A stretch of DNA of 64,000 bases from assembly GCF_964030655.1 (NCBI RefSeq), contig NZ_OZ034915.1:558001-622000 (forward strand), read 5' to 3'. The stretch comes from Spiroplasma endosymbiont of Poecilobothrus nobilitatus (GTDB lineage: Bacteria > Bacillota_I > Bacilli_A > Mycoplasmatales > Mycoplasmataceae). The notes under the pieces are model-generated. The model saw nothing but the letters and a program-made list of their open reading frames with translations, made no database searches and had not been told where the DNA came from. Shown here piece after piece: positions 53,538-64,000 of the stretch; the stretch's first letter is position 1, and each line of letters opens with the position of its first letter. The translations under genes were made by a program, and so were the position numbers.

Positions 53538-54739
53538 ATGACAGAAAAATATGGTATTAATGTTTATTCAGAAATAGGTAATTTAAAAACAGTATTGTTA
53601 CATCGCCTTGGTGATGAATTAGCTAACTTATCACCAGATTTATTGGAACGATTATTGTTTGATGATACACCAGATTTAGCAGTTGCACAAAAAGAACATG
53701 ACTTTTTTGCACAAACTTTTAGAAACTTAGGTGTTGAGGTGTTGTATATTGAAAAATTATTCGTTGAAGTTTTAGACACTGATTCAAAAATGCGGAAAGA
53801 ATTACTAGAACAGTTTTTAAAAGAATCTGGCGCTAAAGAAGAATACATTAATAAGTTACGTACTTATTTAGGCAAATTAGATAATAAAGCTCTTGTTAAT
53901 AAAATGATAGCAGGGGTAACAAAATACGAGTTAGGAGTAGAAATTACAGATAATTATCCGCTAGCGGTTGATCCAATGCCAAATATTCTATTCCAACGCG
54001 ATCCATTTGCATCAATTGAAAATGTAGCAACTATTCATAAAATGTTTACGGTTACTAGAAATCGTGAAACATTATTTTCTGATGTTGTTTTAAGGCATCA
54101 TCCCCGTTTTAAAGGAAAAATTAATTTTTGATATGATCGTAATGAAAAAGAAACTTTAAAAGGTGGAGACATTTTAGTTTTAAATGCAAAAACATGAATT
54201 ATTGGTGTTTCACAAAAGACATCAATGGAAGCTATTAAAATAGTAGCAAAAAATTTAATTTAAAATGATTCAGTTAGTTATGAAAAAGTTATTGCATTAG
54301 ATTTGAAAACAAAAAATTGTGCTTTTATGCATTTAGATACTGTTTTTACTAATATTGATTATGATAAATTTATCGCACATCCATTAATTTTTGAAGCAAT
54401 GGGTGATTTTAAAATTTTTGAAATTACAAAAAATGGAGTTAAAGAAATTAAAGAAACAATTAAAGATTATTTATCATAAGAAGTTGGTAAGCCAGTTCAA
54501 ATTTTTAAATGTGGTTGAGAAGATCCAATTGTACAGGCAAGAGAACAATGAAATGATGGGACAAATGTTATTACAATTCGTCCTGGTGAAGTGATTTCCT
54601 ATTCAAGAAATCAAATTACAATTGAAATTTTAAAACAAGCTGGTGTTAAAGTGCGCGTTATTGATTCAGCTGAATTATCACGCGGATGTGGGGGAGACCT
54701 CGTTGTATGTCAATGCCAATTTGAAGAGAGGATATCTAA
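53538..54739 (+). pseudogene. arcA: Arginine deiminase (broken)
   Basis: Would convert arginine to citrulline and ammonia. Family motifs are present: EIGNLKTVLLHRLGDEL at the start, NILFQRDPFASI, LKGGDILVL, MHLDTVFTNID. Two premature TAA codons (after VAKNLI near 54262, after IKDYLS near 54480). Near the end GGGGGA-GA-CCTCG shifts the frame just before the catalytic Cys segment (RCMSMP), which is readable only in the other frame, ending at TAA 54739. No active enzyme is possible. Confidence 0.93.
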
Positions 54740-54778
54740 AATATTAATATTATATTTTAAAAGGAGAGAAAAAATAAT

Positions 54779-55783
54779 ATGGCTGTAAATTTAAAGGGAA
54801 GAAGTTTTCTAACTTTATTAGATTTCACGCAAAGAGAAATCTATTATTTATTAGATTTAGCAAGACAATTGAAATAAGAAAAATATGCTGGAACTGAGCA
54901 AAAACCATTAGATGGAAAATCTGTTGCTTTATTATTTGCAAAAGATTCAACACGAACAAGATGTGCTTTTGAAGTTGGAACATTTGTTTTAGGAATGCAC
55001 CCTGTTTATTTAGGGCCAAGTGGAAGTCAAATGGGAAAAAAAGAATCAATTGAAGATACTGCAAAAGTGTTAGGAAGAATGTTTGATGGAATTCAATTTC
55101 GTGGGTTTAAACAAACTGATGTTGAAGCATTAGAAAAATATTCAGGTGTTCCAGTATGAAATGGATTAACTGATGAATTTCGCCCAACTTAAATGTTAGC
55201 TGATATTTTAACATTGCAAGAAGAAAAAGGACAACGCAATATGAAAGGGATAAAATTTGTTTATTTTGGTGATTCTCGTTTTAATATGGTAAATAGTTAT
55301 ATGGTTGTTAGTGCTAAATTAGGAATGCATTTTGTTGCTTGTACGTCAAAGGATTTATGACCAAATGCAGAATTATTGAAAAAAGTACAAGCAATTGCAA
55401 AAGAACATGGTAGATCAATTATGTTAACTGAAGACCATAATACAGCGGCAAAAGATGCTGATGCAATTGCTACTGATGTTTGATTATCAATGGGAGAAGA
55501 ACCTGATGTTTGAGGAAAAATAATTAAGGATTTAACACCATATCAAGTAACAATGGAAAAAATGAAACAAGCAAAAGAAGATGCTATCTTTTTGCATTGT
55601 TTACCAAGTTTCCATGATGGAAATACTGATACTGCGCAACAAGTGATTAAACAATTTGGTGGAACTGGCGAATTAGAAGTTACTGATGAAGTTTTCCAAT
55701 CAAAATATTCACGTGTTTTTGAAGAAACAGAAAGTCGTTTACATACTATTAAAGCAGTAATGCTAGCAACAATTCGTGGTTAG
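54779..55783 (+). pseudogene. arcB: Catabolic ornithine carbamoyltransferase (broken)
   Basis: Would release carbamoyl phosphate from citrulline for ATP. 334 codons: [13 protein letters not shown] (carbamoyl-phosphate site), [20 protein letters not shown] and [14 protein letters not shown]. Two premature TAA codons, after ARQLK (54876) and after EFRPT (55191, CAA to TAA). Otherwise in frame and well kept, so inactivation looks recent. AAAGGAGAG precedes the ATG. Confidence 0.92.
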
Positions 55784-55818
55784 GTTATTAATTATGAAAG
55801 GTTAAAGGGGGTGCAAAA

Positions 55819-57318
55819 ATGGATGTAAAAAAGAAAAAAAAGTTTAAATTTAAATTGCCGACAGCATTTACAATTTTATTAGGAATTATGCTCTTAATTA
55901 TTATTGTCTCTTGAATTCCAGGAACAACTGGTCAATGAAAAGATGCTGATGGCGAACTTCAGAAAGGTGGGCCCGCAGGAATTTTTGACTTATTTTTAGC
56001 TCCGATGCAAGGATTTAAAAGTAAAGTTGATGTTATTGTCTTTATTTTAGTTTTAGGAGGTTTCTTAGGCATCGTTATTGAATCAAAAGCATTAGATGCC
56101 GGGATTGTGCGTTTAGTAGCAAAAATGAAAGGCCGTGAAATTTGAATTATTCCAATTGTAATGTTTTTATTTTCAGTTGGTGGTACAACTTATGGAATGG
56201 GGGAAGAAACAATCGCCTTATACCCAGTTATTATTCCTGTTTTATTAGCTGCTGGTTTTGATGTTTTAACAGCGGTAATGGCAATTTTATTTGGTGCTGG
56301 AATTGGTTGTATTGGTTCAACATTAAATCCGTTTGTTATCCAAGTTGCTGCTGCTGGTGTGCCCGATTTAACATCAACAACAGGAATTATTTGAAGAGCC
56401 GTGTCATGATTATTATTAACAGTGGGTGGAATTTCATTTGTTGTTTGATATGCGTTACGTGTTCGTCGTACACCAGGAAAATCACCATTATTTGATAAAA
56501 AAGATTTTTATGAAGCAGAATTTGCAATTGTTGATGATTTACCAGCATACAATGGTAAACGAAAAGCAATTATGGCAATTTTTATGATTAGTTTTGTCTT
56601 AATGATTTTTTTATTAATTGGATGGGATAAATTTGGAATTCCTGTCTTTGTTGATTTTACAAAATTAGTTAGTGAGCATGCCCCATTTATTGCGAATTTA
56701 TTTGCGCCATTAGGGCAATGATCATTTATGGAAATTTCAGCATTATTCTTTATTGCATCAATTATTATTGCATTAATTAATTGAAAAGGAGAAGAAAAAT
56801 ACGTTAATAGTTTTATCGGTGGTTTAGCTGATATTCTATCTGTTTGTTTGGTTATTGCCTTTGCAGCTGGGATTGGGTTTATTATGACAAATACTGGAAT
56901 GCAAAACAAATTAGTTAGTAGATTATCTGCACCAATGTCGAAATTAGGAAAAACAGGCTTTATTATGGTAGCCTTCTTCTTCTTTCTAATTATCTCATTT
57001 GTAATTCCATCTAGTTCAGGATTTGCCCAAACTGTTTTCCCAATTTTAGGTCCTGTTGCTAATGGGGTAGCAACTGGTTTAACATCAGGAACAATTACTG
57101 CCTTTTCATTCGCGAATGGAATTATTAATTTAATTTCACCAACAAGTGCAATTTTAATGGCAGCGTTATCAATTTCAAAAGTTCCTTATGGTAGTTTTAT
57201 AAAAGCATCATGACCATTAATTGTTGGAATTGTTGTTGTAACAATCATCTTGTTAGGAATTGGAACTTTATTACCAATTTCAAAAAATAGTCCTTGATTC
57301 TCAATGCCAGTTGAGTAA
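55819..57318 (+). CDS. YfcC-family transporter, arginine/ornithine antiporter candidate
   Basis: 499 residues with about 12 membrane helices and no disruption. The YfcC/ArcD-type family is recognised from PTAFTILLGIMLLIIIVSW, VLGGFLGIVIESKALDAGI, GGTTYGMGEETIALYPV, GIGCIGSTLNPFVIQVA and IPSSSGFAQTVFPILGP. Its place as third gene after arcA and arcB supports exchange of arginine for ornithine. Ten or so TGA-Trp. Ribosome site AAAGGGGGTG before ATG 55819. Confidence 0.88.
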
Positions 57319-57323
57319 GCAAG

Positions 57324-58492
57324 TGGAATGGCAACACTTTTTAGGACACTTTTTATATAGACATTTGTTTTCTAAAAGTAACTGGAGATAAATAATTTAA
57401 ACTGCCATGAATTCTAATATTGTTATATCAATGCACAAAATCAAAAAGTTCGTATTTTAATTGTGTTAAATTTTTAAATTTTTTACCCTTAATAAATTCA
57501 GTTTTAAAAGTTTTGTAAGTTGTTTCAGCCACAGCATTATCATAAGGGCAGCCTTTATTGCTTAATGATCTTTTAATATTAAAAGTTATTAAAATTTCAT
57601 CAATGATTTTATTTTTAAACTCATTACCACGATCAGTATGAAATAGAGTTATTTGATTTAATGGTCGTGTTATTTTATGAAAAGCTTGTTGGACCAGTTC
57701 GGCCGTTTTATTCGGCCCAGCACTATAACCAATTATTTCACGATTAAACAAGTCAATTAATAAACAAATATAATGTCATTTAGCGTCAACTTGAACATAT
57801 GTTAAATCACTAACAATAACTTCATTAGGTTTTTTGTTGTTAAATTGACGATTTAAAATATTATTAATTTGGTCATTATTGACTGTTGTTTTATGATTAT
57901 GATATTTTAATTTGGTGTATTTAGAAACCAAATTATTTTTGATCATAAAGAATCTGATTTTTTGCCGCGATAAGATGATATCTTTTCTGTTTAAAATAAC
58001 TTTAATTTTGCGAGCCCCATAAATTTTGCGACTTTTATTAAAGGCACTGATAATTTCTTGTTCATAATTATTAACTTGCTTGTTAATACATTTATTAGTT
58101 TGATAATAATACGTTGATTTTGATAAACCAAAAATCTTACATATTTTTCTTACTGAATATTTTGTTTTGTTGTTATTAATTATTGTTATTTTTTGGCCAT
58201 TATCAGTGCGGCTTGCTTTAAAATGTCATTTTCCATTTTCAAGTCTTTAAGTTCTTTTCGTAAAGTTATTATTTCATTTTCTTCTAGTGTGCGATTGTCT
58301 TTAGCTTTAAATGAACCAGAATTATTATAATTTTTAACTCAACTATAAATAGTTGGTTTTGGTAAATTATATTCTTTCCCTAGATTAATAACACTTTTAC
58401 CATTTTTATATAGCATGACAATTTGTTTTTTAAATTCTTCAGAGTATGAATTTTTATTTCCCATTTTTATATTCCTTCTTTCTTAATAATTT
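57324..58492 (-). mobile_element. IS-A copy A6, right end missing
   Basis: 1169 bp. The left end starts 5 bp after the transporter stop. The right end is replaced after TTAATAATTT by another IS start (TGGAATGGCG), so the outer 53-55 bp is lost. Confidence 0.9.
57353..58464 (-). CDS. IS-A transposase orfA/orfB, copy A6 (frames open)
   Basis: OrfA (58186-58464) and orfB (to 57353) show no stops; slippage at the A6-T run would fuse them. This is the only IS-A copy with both frames open in this window, but its own right end is missing, so it could act only on other copies. Confidence 0.75.
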
Positions 58493-58863
58493 TGGAATGG
58501 CGAGGGTTTTTTGGACAAATTTTATGTAGAATAATAATTTCTGTATTGCACTGGTGTTAAATAATTTAGTTTGCTATGAATTCGAATATTATTGTACCAA
58601 TTAATGTAATCAAATAATTCTAATTTAAACTGTTCAACGTTTTTAAATTTATTATTTTTAATAAATTCAGTTTTAAAAATTTTGTATGTTGATTCCGCAA
58701 CAGCATTGTCATAAGGACAACCTGGTTTACTGTAAAATTTTTGAATCCCATTTTTAACTAACAGGTTATAAATAAGATTATTATTGAATTCACTGCCTTG
58801 ATCAGTGTGAAATATTTTAATATTGCTTAATGAAAATTGAAGTTTATTAAAGCTGCTTTCAAC
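58493..58863 (-). mobile_element. Diverged IS-A relative, orfB 3' part
   Basis: Starts TGGAATGGCGAGGGTTTTTT and encodes on the minus strand [33 protein letters not shown] and WYNNIRIHSKLNYLTPVQY, clearly homologous to IS-A orfB but well diverged. Cut on the other side by IS-B copy B4. Confidence 0.82.
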
Positions 58864-60006
58864 CTTTAATTTTGTAGAAAACTATTGATATTTATAAAAT
58901 ATACCTAAAATTAGGTATATTTTTAATATAAGAGGTGAATAATTAATGGAAAAAATAATTGAAGAATTAATAAATAGTTTAACATATGATCAATTTTTAT
59001 AATTTCATTAAAAAGTCAAAAAAGAAGCAGAATTAATTAAAAAACAAAAACGCTTAAATGAAATTGATCAAAAATTTATGGATAAAGGTATTAAATGCCC
59101 TAATTGTCAATCTTTTTATTGTGTTAAAAATGGTCATAATCCTGAAGGAAAACAAAAATATTTATGCAAAAAATGTCGTGCTAGTTTTGATGCTTTTCGT
59201 GATCATTTTACGTATTGAAGTCATTTAAATTATGAACAGTGAAATTTATTGATTCAAATTTCATTATTAGGGCAATCTAGTAAAATGATTTCCCACTTTA
59301 TTAAAACATCACCGAAAACCGCTTGATATAATCGCCAAAAAATAATGAAATCAAAACAATTAGAAAACACCCAATTAAAATTTAAAACGTTAAATGGCCA
59401 AATTCAAATCGATGAAACATTTATTAAAGAAATCCACAAAGGTAATTTTAAAGATAAATTTGATAAAAGAAAAATTCATCTTGATTCATTTTCAACCAAC
59501 ACTAAATGTTATGTTCAAATGGCTGTTGATAGCAATAATAATATTTATGTTAAATCAACCAACACAAAACGATTACAAAAACAGTGAATTATTGAAAATA
59601 TTAATAAACAATTAATCAAAGAAAATTCAATTATTATTTCTGACATGCAACCATTATATTTATTAGTAGCAAAACAAACAAATTCTATTTTATTAGCAAC
59701 TAAAACTAGTACAAATCCTGATGCTAGTTATCGGAAGTTAAATAAAATTAGTAAATTACAATCAAATCTTAAAGAAACCTTAATTCATTATCATGGCTTA
59801 GGTTTCACGAACATTCAAAATTATTTAAATCTCTGAAAATGAAAATACCAGCATAAAGGTTTAACGCCAAACCAACAATCATCGGTATTATATTTTAACG
59901 TATAAAAAAGTTAAATAACAATATTAAAATTTTATATAATTTTCTTTTAAAGTTATCATATTGATGATTTTTTTTATTTCATCAAGAGTTTTCTACAAAA
60001 TTAAAA
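58864..60006 (+). mobile_element. IS-B copy B4, full length
   Basis: 1143 bp with both ends, but flanks differ (TGCTTTCAAC on the left, ATCTAATTTA on the right), so no target duplication remains. Confidence 0.92.
58946..59905 (+). pseudogene. IS-B transposase, copy B4 (two stops)
   Basis: DDQFLEFHEKVKK reads YDQFL, stop, FH, stop, KVKK: two GAA to TAA changes and one GAT to TAT within about 30 bases. The rest is intact. Confidence 0.88.
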
Positions 60007-60080
60007 ATCTAATTTAATTATTAAAGTTAAAAGGTTGGTCCTTAATAATAACCCTAATAGAAGAAAACATTATTTTATGA

Positions 60081-60086
60081 TATAAT
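60081..60086 (+). promoter_or_regulatory. Candidate -10 box
   Basis: TATAAT 34 bp before the 60120 start, after the IS-B end. No clear -35. Confidence 0.35.
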
Positions 60087-60119
60087 AAATATAGCGGTTA
60101 ATACAAGCAGGGTGAACAT

Positions 60120-61661
60120 ATGTGTCAAAATAGTAAGCAGGGTCATAACAGTAATTGTCACAATAATTGTCGGATTCATCATCCGATTTTTTTTAATTAT
60201 TGTCAATACCCTGTTTTTCCTCCTTACGGGTGTGAAACACCATCATTAGTAGTTCAGTATTCAATTCCAAAAGCGCCATATCCACCGTTATTTGTACAAT
60301 ATCAATATTCTCCAATTATTCAGTATCCAATGACGGGACTACAACCAAATCAAAGTTTTCCACTAGGACAAGCATATCAATATAGTCCTCATAATGTTGG
60401 ACAAAATTTTAATAATTTAGTAAATAATGCTAGAAGTAATGATAATTTTCAATATCACCCTGTTAGAGAAGAATATTATTTATCTCCTTATAATTCTCGT
60501 ATTCCATTAGGAACAGAACGATATTATAATGATTTTCGTCGTCCAAGTTTACCATTAAGTGCCGAAGAAGAATATAATTGAGCAGTACATATTTCTGATA
60601 TTTTGGATGAGTTTATTGGGCGTCATCGTAGTCGACCAAAATCTAATTTTGATGAATATCAAAACTTAAAACAGACATTAGATACTTCATTGCGTCATTT
60701 GCAAGAAGCAGAAGCACTAAATCAAAAGTTGGTTAATACTTGAGAAAAAAAAGTTGATAATTCAAGTAATAATGCAGCAGATTATAATTCAAGTAATAAT
60801 AATTCTGTACATTTGCCAACAGATAGTATTGATTATAAATTATTAAAGCCAAAATATGACCAATCTGATGCTTTAAATGAAAAAAATGTTTCTCCAATAA
60901 TTGTTAGTTCTGAACCAGAAAAAAGTTCATCTTTAACTGAAAATAATGTAGAAGATAAGTTTAATTTCCTTGATTTTGAAGATGATTCAGATAATAATTT
61001 TAATCCTGAAGATGATACACATAGTTTCTTTTTTAATGATGATGAATTTAAAATAGGAGATTCACCTGAAAAAAAAGACAATGATATTTCAAAAAATGAT
61101 AATGATGTTAATAAGGTTGCTGCTGAAGATATTCATGATTTTTTAGGTGTCAAATCACCAAACTTTGATTTAATGGAATCTAATCCAAAAATAATAGAAA
61201 CGGATGTTTTAGATGATGAAATAACCTTTGTTAATATTGACAAAGTAAAGGATACAAAACCAGCTTTCTGAACATATAATGATTATACAATTAAGACATC
61301 ATTAGGGGAAAAACAAGCTAGTGAGATTTATCCAAAAATATTTGATGAATATGGTCATCTTAAAATGGAACATTATAAAGCAATGGCCCAATTTGGGTTG
61401 ACAGAAAAACAATATGATCAATTAATTGAAAATTTTTATCATGCAAAAGAAAATAAAACAAAAAAAATTAAAAAAAATGAATTTGGAGTAGTTACTAAAT
61501 CAAAATTTAATGCTAAATCTTTTTGAATTACAATAAGTATTTTAGGTGTTATTTTATTATTAATTGCAATAACTGTTATTTTGTATTTTATTGTTCCTAG
61601 TGTTACTGAAGGAATTGATACAATAATCGCTAAAATAAAAAAATATTTTAATTTAGAATAA
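60120..61661 (+). CDS. Unrecognised tail-anchored protein, Pro/Tyr/Gln-rich N-terminus
   Basis: 513 residues. The first about 150 are rich in Pro, Tyr, Gln and Asn with several Cys/His at the very start (MCQNSKQGHNSNCHNNCRIH). A coiled-coil-like stretch (YQNLKQTLDTSLRHLQEAEA, about 180-205) and a strongly acidic Asp/Asn/Ser-rich region (about 260-350) follow. A C-terminal membrane helix (ISILGVILLLIAITVILYFI, near 470-495) has only a short tail. No signal peptide, so most of it probably faces the cytoplasm. The composition recalls mollicute cytoskeletal and terminal-structure proteins, but I see no known domain. Three TGA-Trp codons. Ribosome site AGGGTGA. Confidence 0.8.
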
Positions 61662-61668
61662 TAAATTT

Positions 61669-62810
61669 CTTTAATTTTGTAGAAAACTCTTGATATTTAT
61701 AAAATATACCTAAAATTAGGTATATTCTTAATATAAGAGGTGAATAATTAATGGAAAAAATAATTGAAGAATTAATAAATAGTTTAACAGATGATTAATT
61801 TTTAGAATTTCATGAAAAAGTCAAAAAAGAAGCAGAATTAATTAAAAAATAAAACGCTTAAATGAAATTGATCAAAAATTTAGGGATAAAGGTATTAAAT
61901 GTCCTAATTGTCAATCTTTTTATTGTGTTAAAAATGGTCATAATCCTGAAGGAAAACAAAAATATTTATGCAAAAAATGTCGTGCTAGTTTTGATGCTTT
62001 TCGTGATCATTTTACGTATTGAAGTCATTTAAATTATGAACAGTGAAATTTATTGATTCAAATTTCATTATTAGGCCAATCTAGTAAAATGATTTCCCAC
62101 TTTATTAAAACATCACCGAAAACCGCTTGATATAATCGCCAAAAAATAATGAAATCAAAACAATTAGAAAATACCCAATTAAAATTTAAAAAGTTAAATG
62201 GCCAAATTAAAATCGATGAAACATTTATTAAAGAAATCCACAAAGGTAATTTTAAAGATAAATTTGATAAAAGAAAAATTCATCTTGATTCATTTTCAAC
62301 CAACACTAAATGTTGTATTCAAATGGCTGTTGATAGCAATAATAATATTTATGTTAAATCAACCAACACAAAACGATTACAAAAACAGTGAATTATTGAA
62401 AATATTAATAAACAATTAATCAAAGAAAATTCAATTATTATTTCTGACATGCAACCATTATATTTATTAGTAGCAAAACAAACAAATTATATTTTATTAG
62501 CAACTAAAACTAGTACAAATCCTGATGCTAGTTATCGGAAGTTAAATAAAATTAGTAAATTACAATCAAATCTTAAAGAATCCTCAATTCATTATCATTG
62601 CTTAGGTTTCACGAACATTCAAAATTATTTAAATCTCTGAAAATGAAAATACCAGAATAAAGGTTTAACGCCAAACCAACAATCATCGGTATTATATTTT
62701 AACGTATAAAAAAGTTAAATAACAATATTAAAAGTTTATATAATTTTCTTTTAAAGTTATCATATTGATGATTTTTTTTATTTCATCAAGAGTTTTCTAC
62801 AAAATTAAAA
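61669..62810 (+). mobile_element. IS-B copy B5, full length
   Basis: 1142 bp with 8-bp duplication ATAAATTT (61661-61668, 62811-62818). Inserted 8 bp after the stop of the 60120 gene and 78 bp before topA. Confidence 0.94.
61751..62710 (+). pseudogene. IS-B transposase, copy B5 (stop and frameshift)
   Basis: TDDQFLEF reads TDD, stop, FLEF (CAA to TAA), and KKQKRLN is lost by CAA to TAA and a missing A near 61850. The remainder is open and matches B2. Confidence 0.88.
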
Positions 62811-62887
62811 ATAAATTTCAAAATAGTTTTTTAAAATATTATGTATAATAATTATTGATGTGTTTTAAAAAATAAAGGAGAGAAAAC

Positions 62888-64000
62888 ATGGCGCAGACGC
62901 TGGTAATAATGGAGTCCCCAACTAAAACAAAAGCAGTTGAAAAATATCTTGGCGAAAATTATTTAGTTTTATCATCAGAAGGACATAATCGTAATTTATC
63001 AACAAAAGGTGAGTATGGGTTAGGAGTAGATATTAAGACTTTTGAACCAAGTTATAAAATGGAACGTGGAAAAAAATGTTAAAAAATTAAAACAAGAAGC
63101 CAAACCAAAGCAGCAGATTTGGTTATTCTAGCAACCGACCCTGGCCGAGAAGGAGAAGCAATTGTTTATCATTTAAATGAAGTCTTAAATTGCGGTGAGA
63201 AATCCCGCCGTGTTTGCTTTAATGAAATTACAAAAGAAGCAGTGTTAGATGCATTTCAACATCAAACAGATCTAGATATGAATATGAATTTAGTTCATTC
63301 ACAAGAAACTCGACGAATTTTAGACCTTTTTATTGGTTTTCGCTTAAGCAAATTGTTACAGAAAAAGATTAAGTCAAAATCAGCAGGACGAGTACAATCG
63401 GTTGCTTTAAAGTTAGTTGTTGAACGAGAAAAAGAATGGCAAAACTTTGTGCCAGAGGAATATTGGACTGTTGAAGGATTATATAAAAAGGCAGCCGTTA
63501 AATTAACAAAATTTAAGGATGAAAAAATTGAATTAAAAGTAGAAGCAGATGTTCTAAAAGTTAAAAAAAGCTTTAAAAAAAGATTTTGTTGTTGTTCAAA
63601 TTAAAGAAAGTGAAAAACAACGAAAATCACCGAATCCGCATACTACTTCAACAATGTTACAAGAAGCAAGTAGTAAAATGGGTTTTGCTTCAAATAAAAC
63701 ATCATTAATTGCCCAGCAATTATATGAAGGAATTAAAGTTAAAGATAATATTACTGGATTTATAACATATCCGCGGACAGATTCAATTCGATTAAGTTAT
63801 AAGTTTGTTCAGGATGCTTTTGACTATATTACAATTAAGTATGGAACAGAATATTTAGGCGAAGTTAAAACACCACCAAAAAATAAAAAAATGTGCAAGA
63901 TTTTCATGAAGCAATTCGTCCAACTGATTTAACGATGACACCAGAAGCGGCAAAAGAATATTTAAGTCGTGATCAACTACGTTTATATAAAATTATTTAT
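62888..64000 (+). pseudogene. topA: DNA topoisomerase I, partial, with four poly-A frameshifts
   Basis: First about 370 residues of TopA, running off the window. TOPRIM start TLVIMESPTKTKAVEKYLG, DPGREGEAIVYHL, SAGRVQSVALKLVVEREKEW, and the active-site region ITGFITYPRTDSIRLS with the catalytic Tyr. The frame breaks at four A runs: one extra A at 63071-63076, one missing at 63102-63104, one extra near 63575, one missing near 63885. The pairs cancel. Ribosome site AAAGGAGAG. Loss of an essential enzyme is unlikely, so sequencing error or slippage must be considered. Confidence 0.8.

Noticed and set aside
1-64000. tRNA or rRNA genes
   Set aside because: No T-loop GTTCGA-type motifs in cloverleaf context and no rRNA-like blocks were seen; short matches lay inside IS ends.

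Overview
The window is a very AT-rich mollicute chromosome that reads UGA as tryptophan: nearly every housekeeping frame crosses in-frame TGA codons exactly where the family has Trp. Gene content fits a Spiroplasma, probably near S. citri: soj/spo0J beside rsmG, arginine deiminase genes, ARP-type surface proteins, and TraE/TraG/Mob genes like those on pSci/pSKU plasmids. The species cannot be fixed from the sequence alone. No tRNA, rRNA, CRISPR array or phage capsid module was seen.

Layout. 1-2784 is a graveyard of insertion-sequence (IS) pieces. 2981-32046 is a housekeeping block on the + strand except pncA: metG, mnmG, cysS, trmFO (broken), rlmB, a sigma-factor-like gene (broken), rpmG, secE, nusG, a DNA glycosylase, an HNH endonuclease (broken), pncA, rsmG, parA, parB, ychF, ispF, gltX, an HD phosphohydrolase, rpoE, pyrG, purA, purB, pth, rsmI and two proteins of unknown role. 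32304-53171 is mobile DNA: an ISLre2-like remnant, many IS copies, and a decayed conjugative element (35378-39105 and 42467-50095) with a surface adhesin-like protein, a pilin-like protein, VirB6-, VirB3- and VirB4-like parts, a coiled-coil lipoprotein, a candidate oriT, an intact MobV relaxase and a broken VirD4/TraG. 53538-57318 is an arginine deiminase operon in which arcA and arcB are pseudogenes and the transporter is intact. 57324-64000 holds more ISs, an unrecognised 513-residue membrane-anchored protein, and the start of topA.

Four repeated element types are named here for convenience. IS-A is IS3-family, 1222 bp, TGGA...TCCA ends, OrfA/OrfB joined by -1 frameshifting, with six long copies. 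IS-B is IS1595-like, 1142-1143 bp, 8-bp target duplications, with five copies. IS-C and IS-D are other IS3-family elements present as partial copies. A 173-bp element with inverted ends and an 8-bp duplication sits inside one IS-A copy.

Themes. (1) Differences between repeat copies, and most premature stops, look like G:C to T:A changes, typically GAA to TAA. (2) Ordinary cell functions are being lost: folate-dependent tRNA methylation (trmFO), a SigH-position sigma factor and arginine catabolism. (3) The conjugation motor proteins are dead but relaxase and candidate oriT survive, so the element could at most be mobilised in trans. (4) topA carries four poly-A indels that cancel overall, raising a sequencing-error or slippage question.
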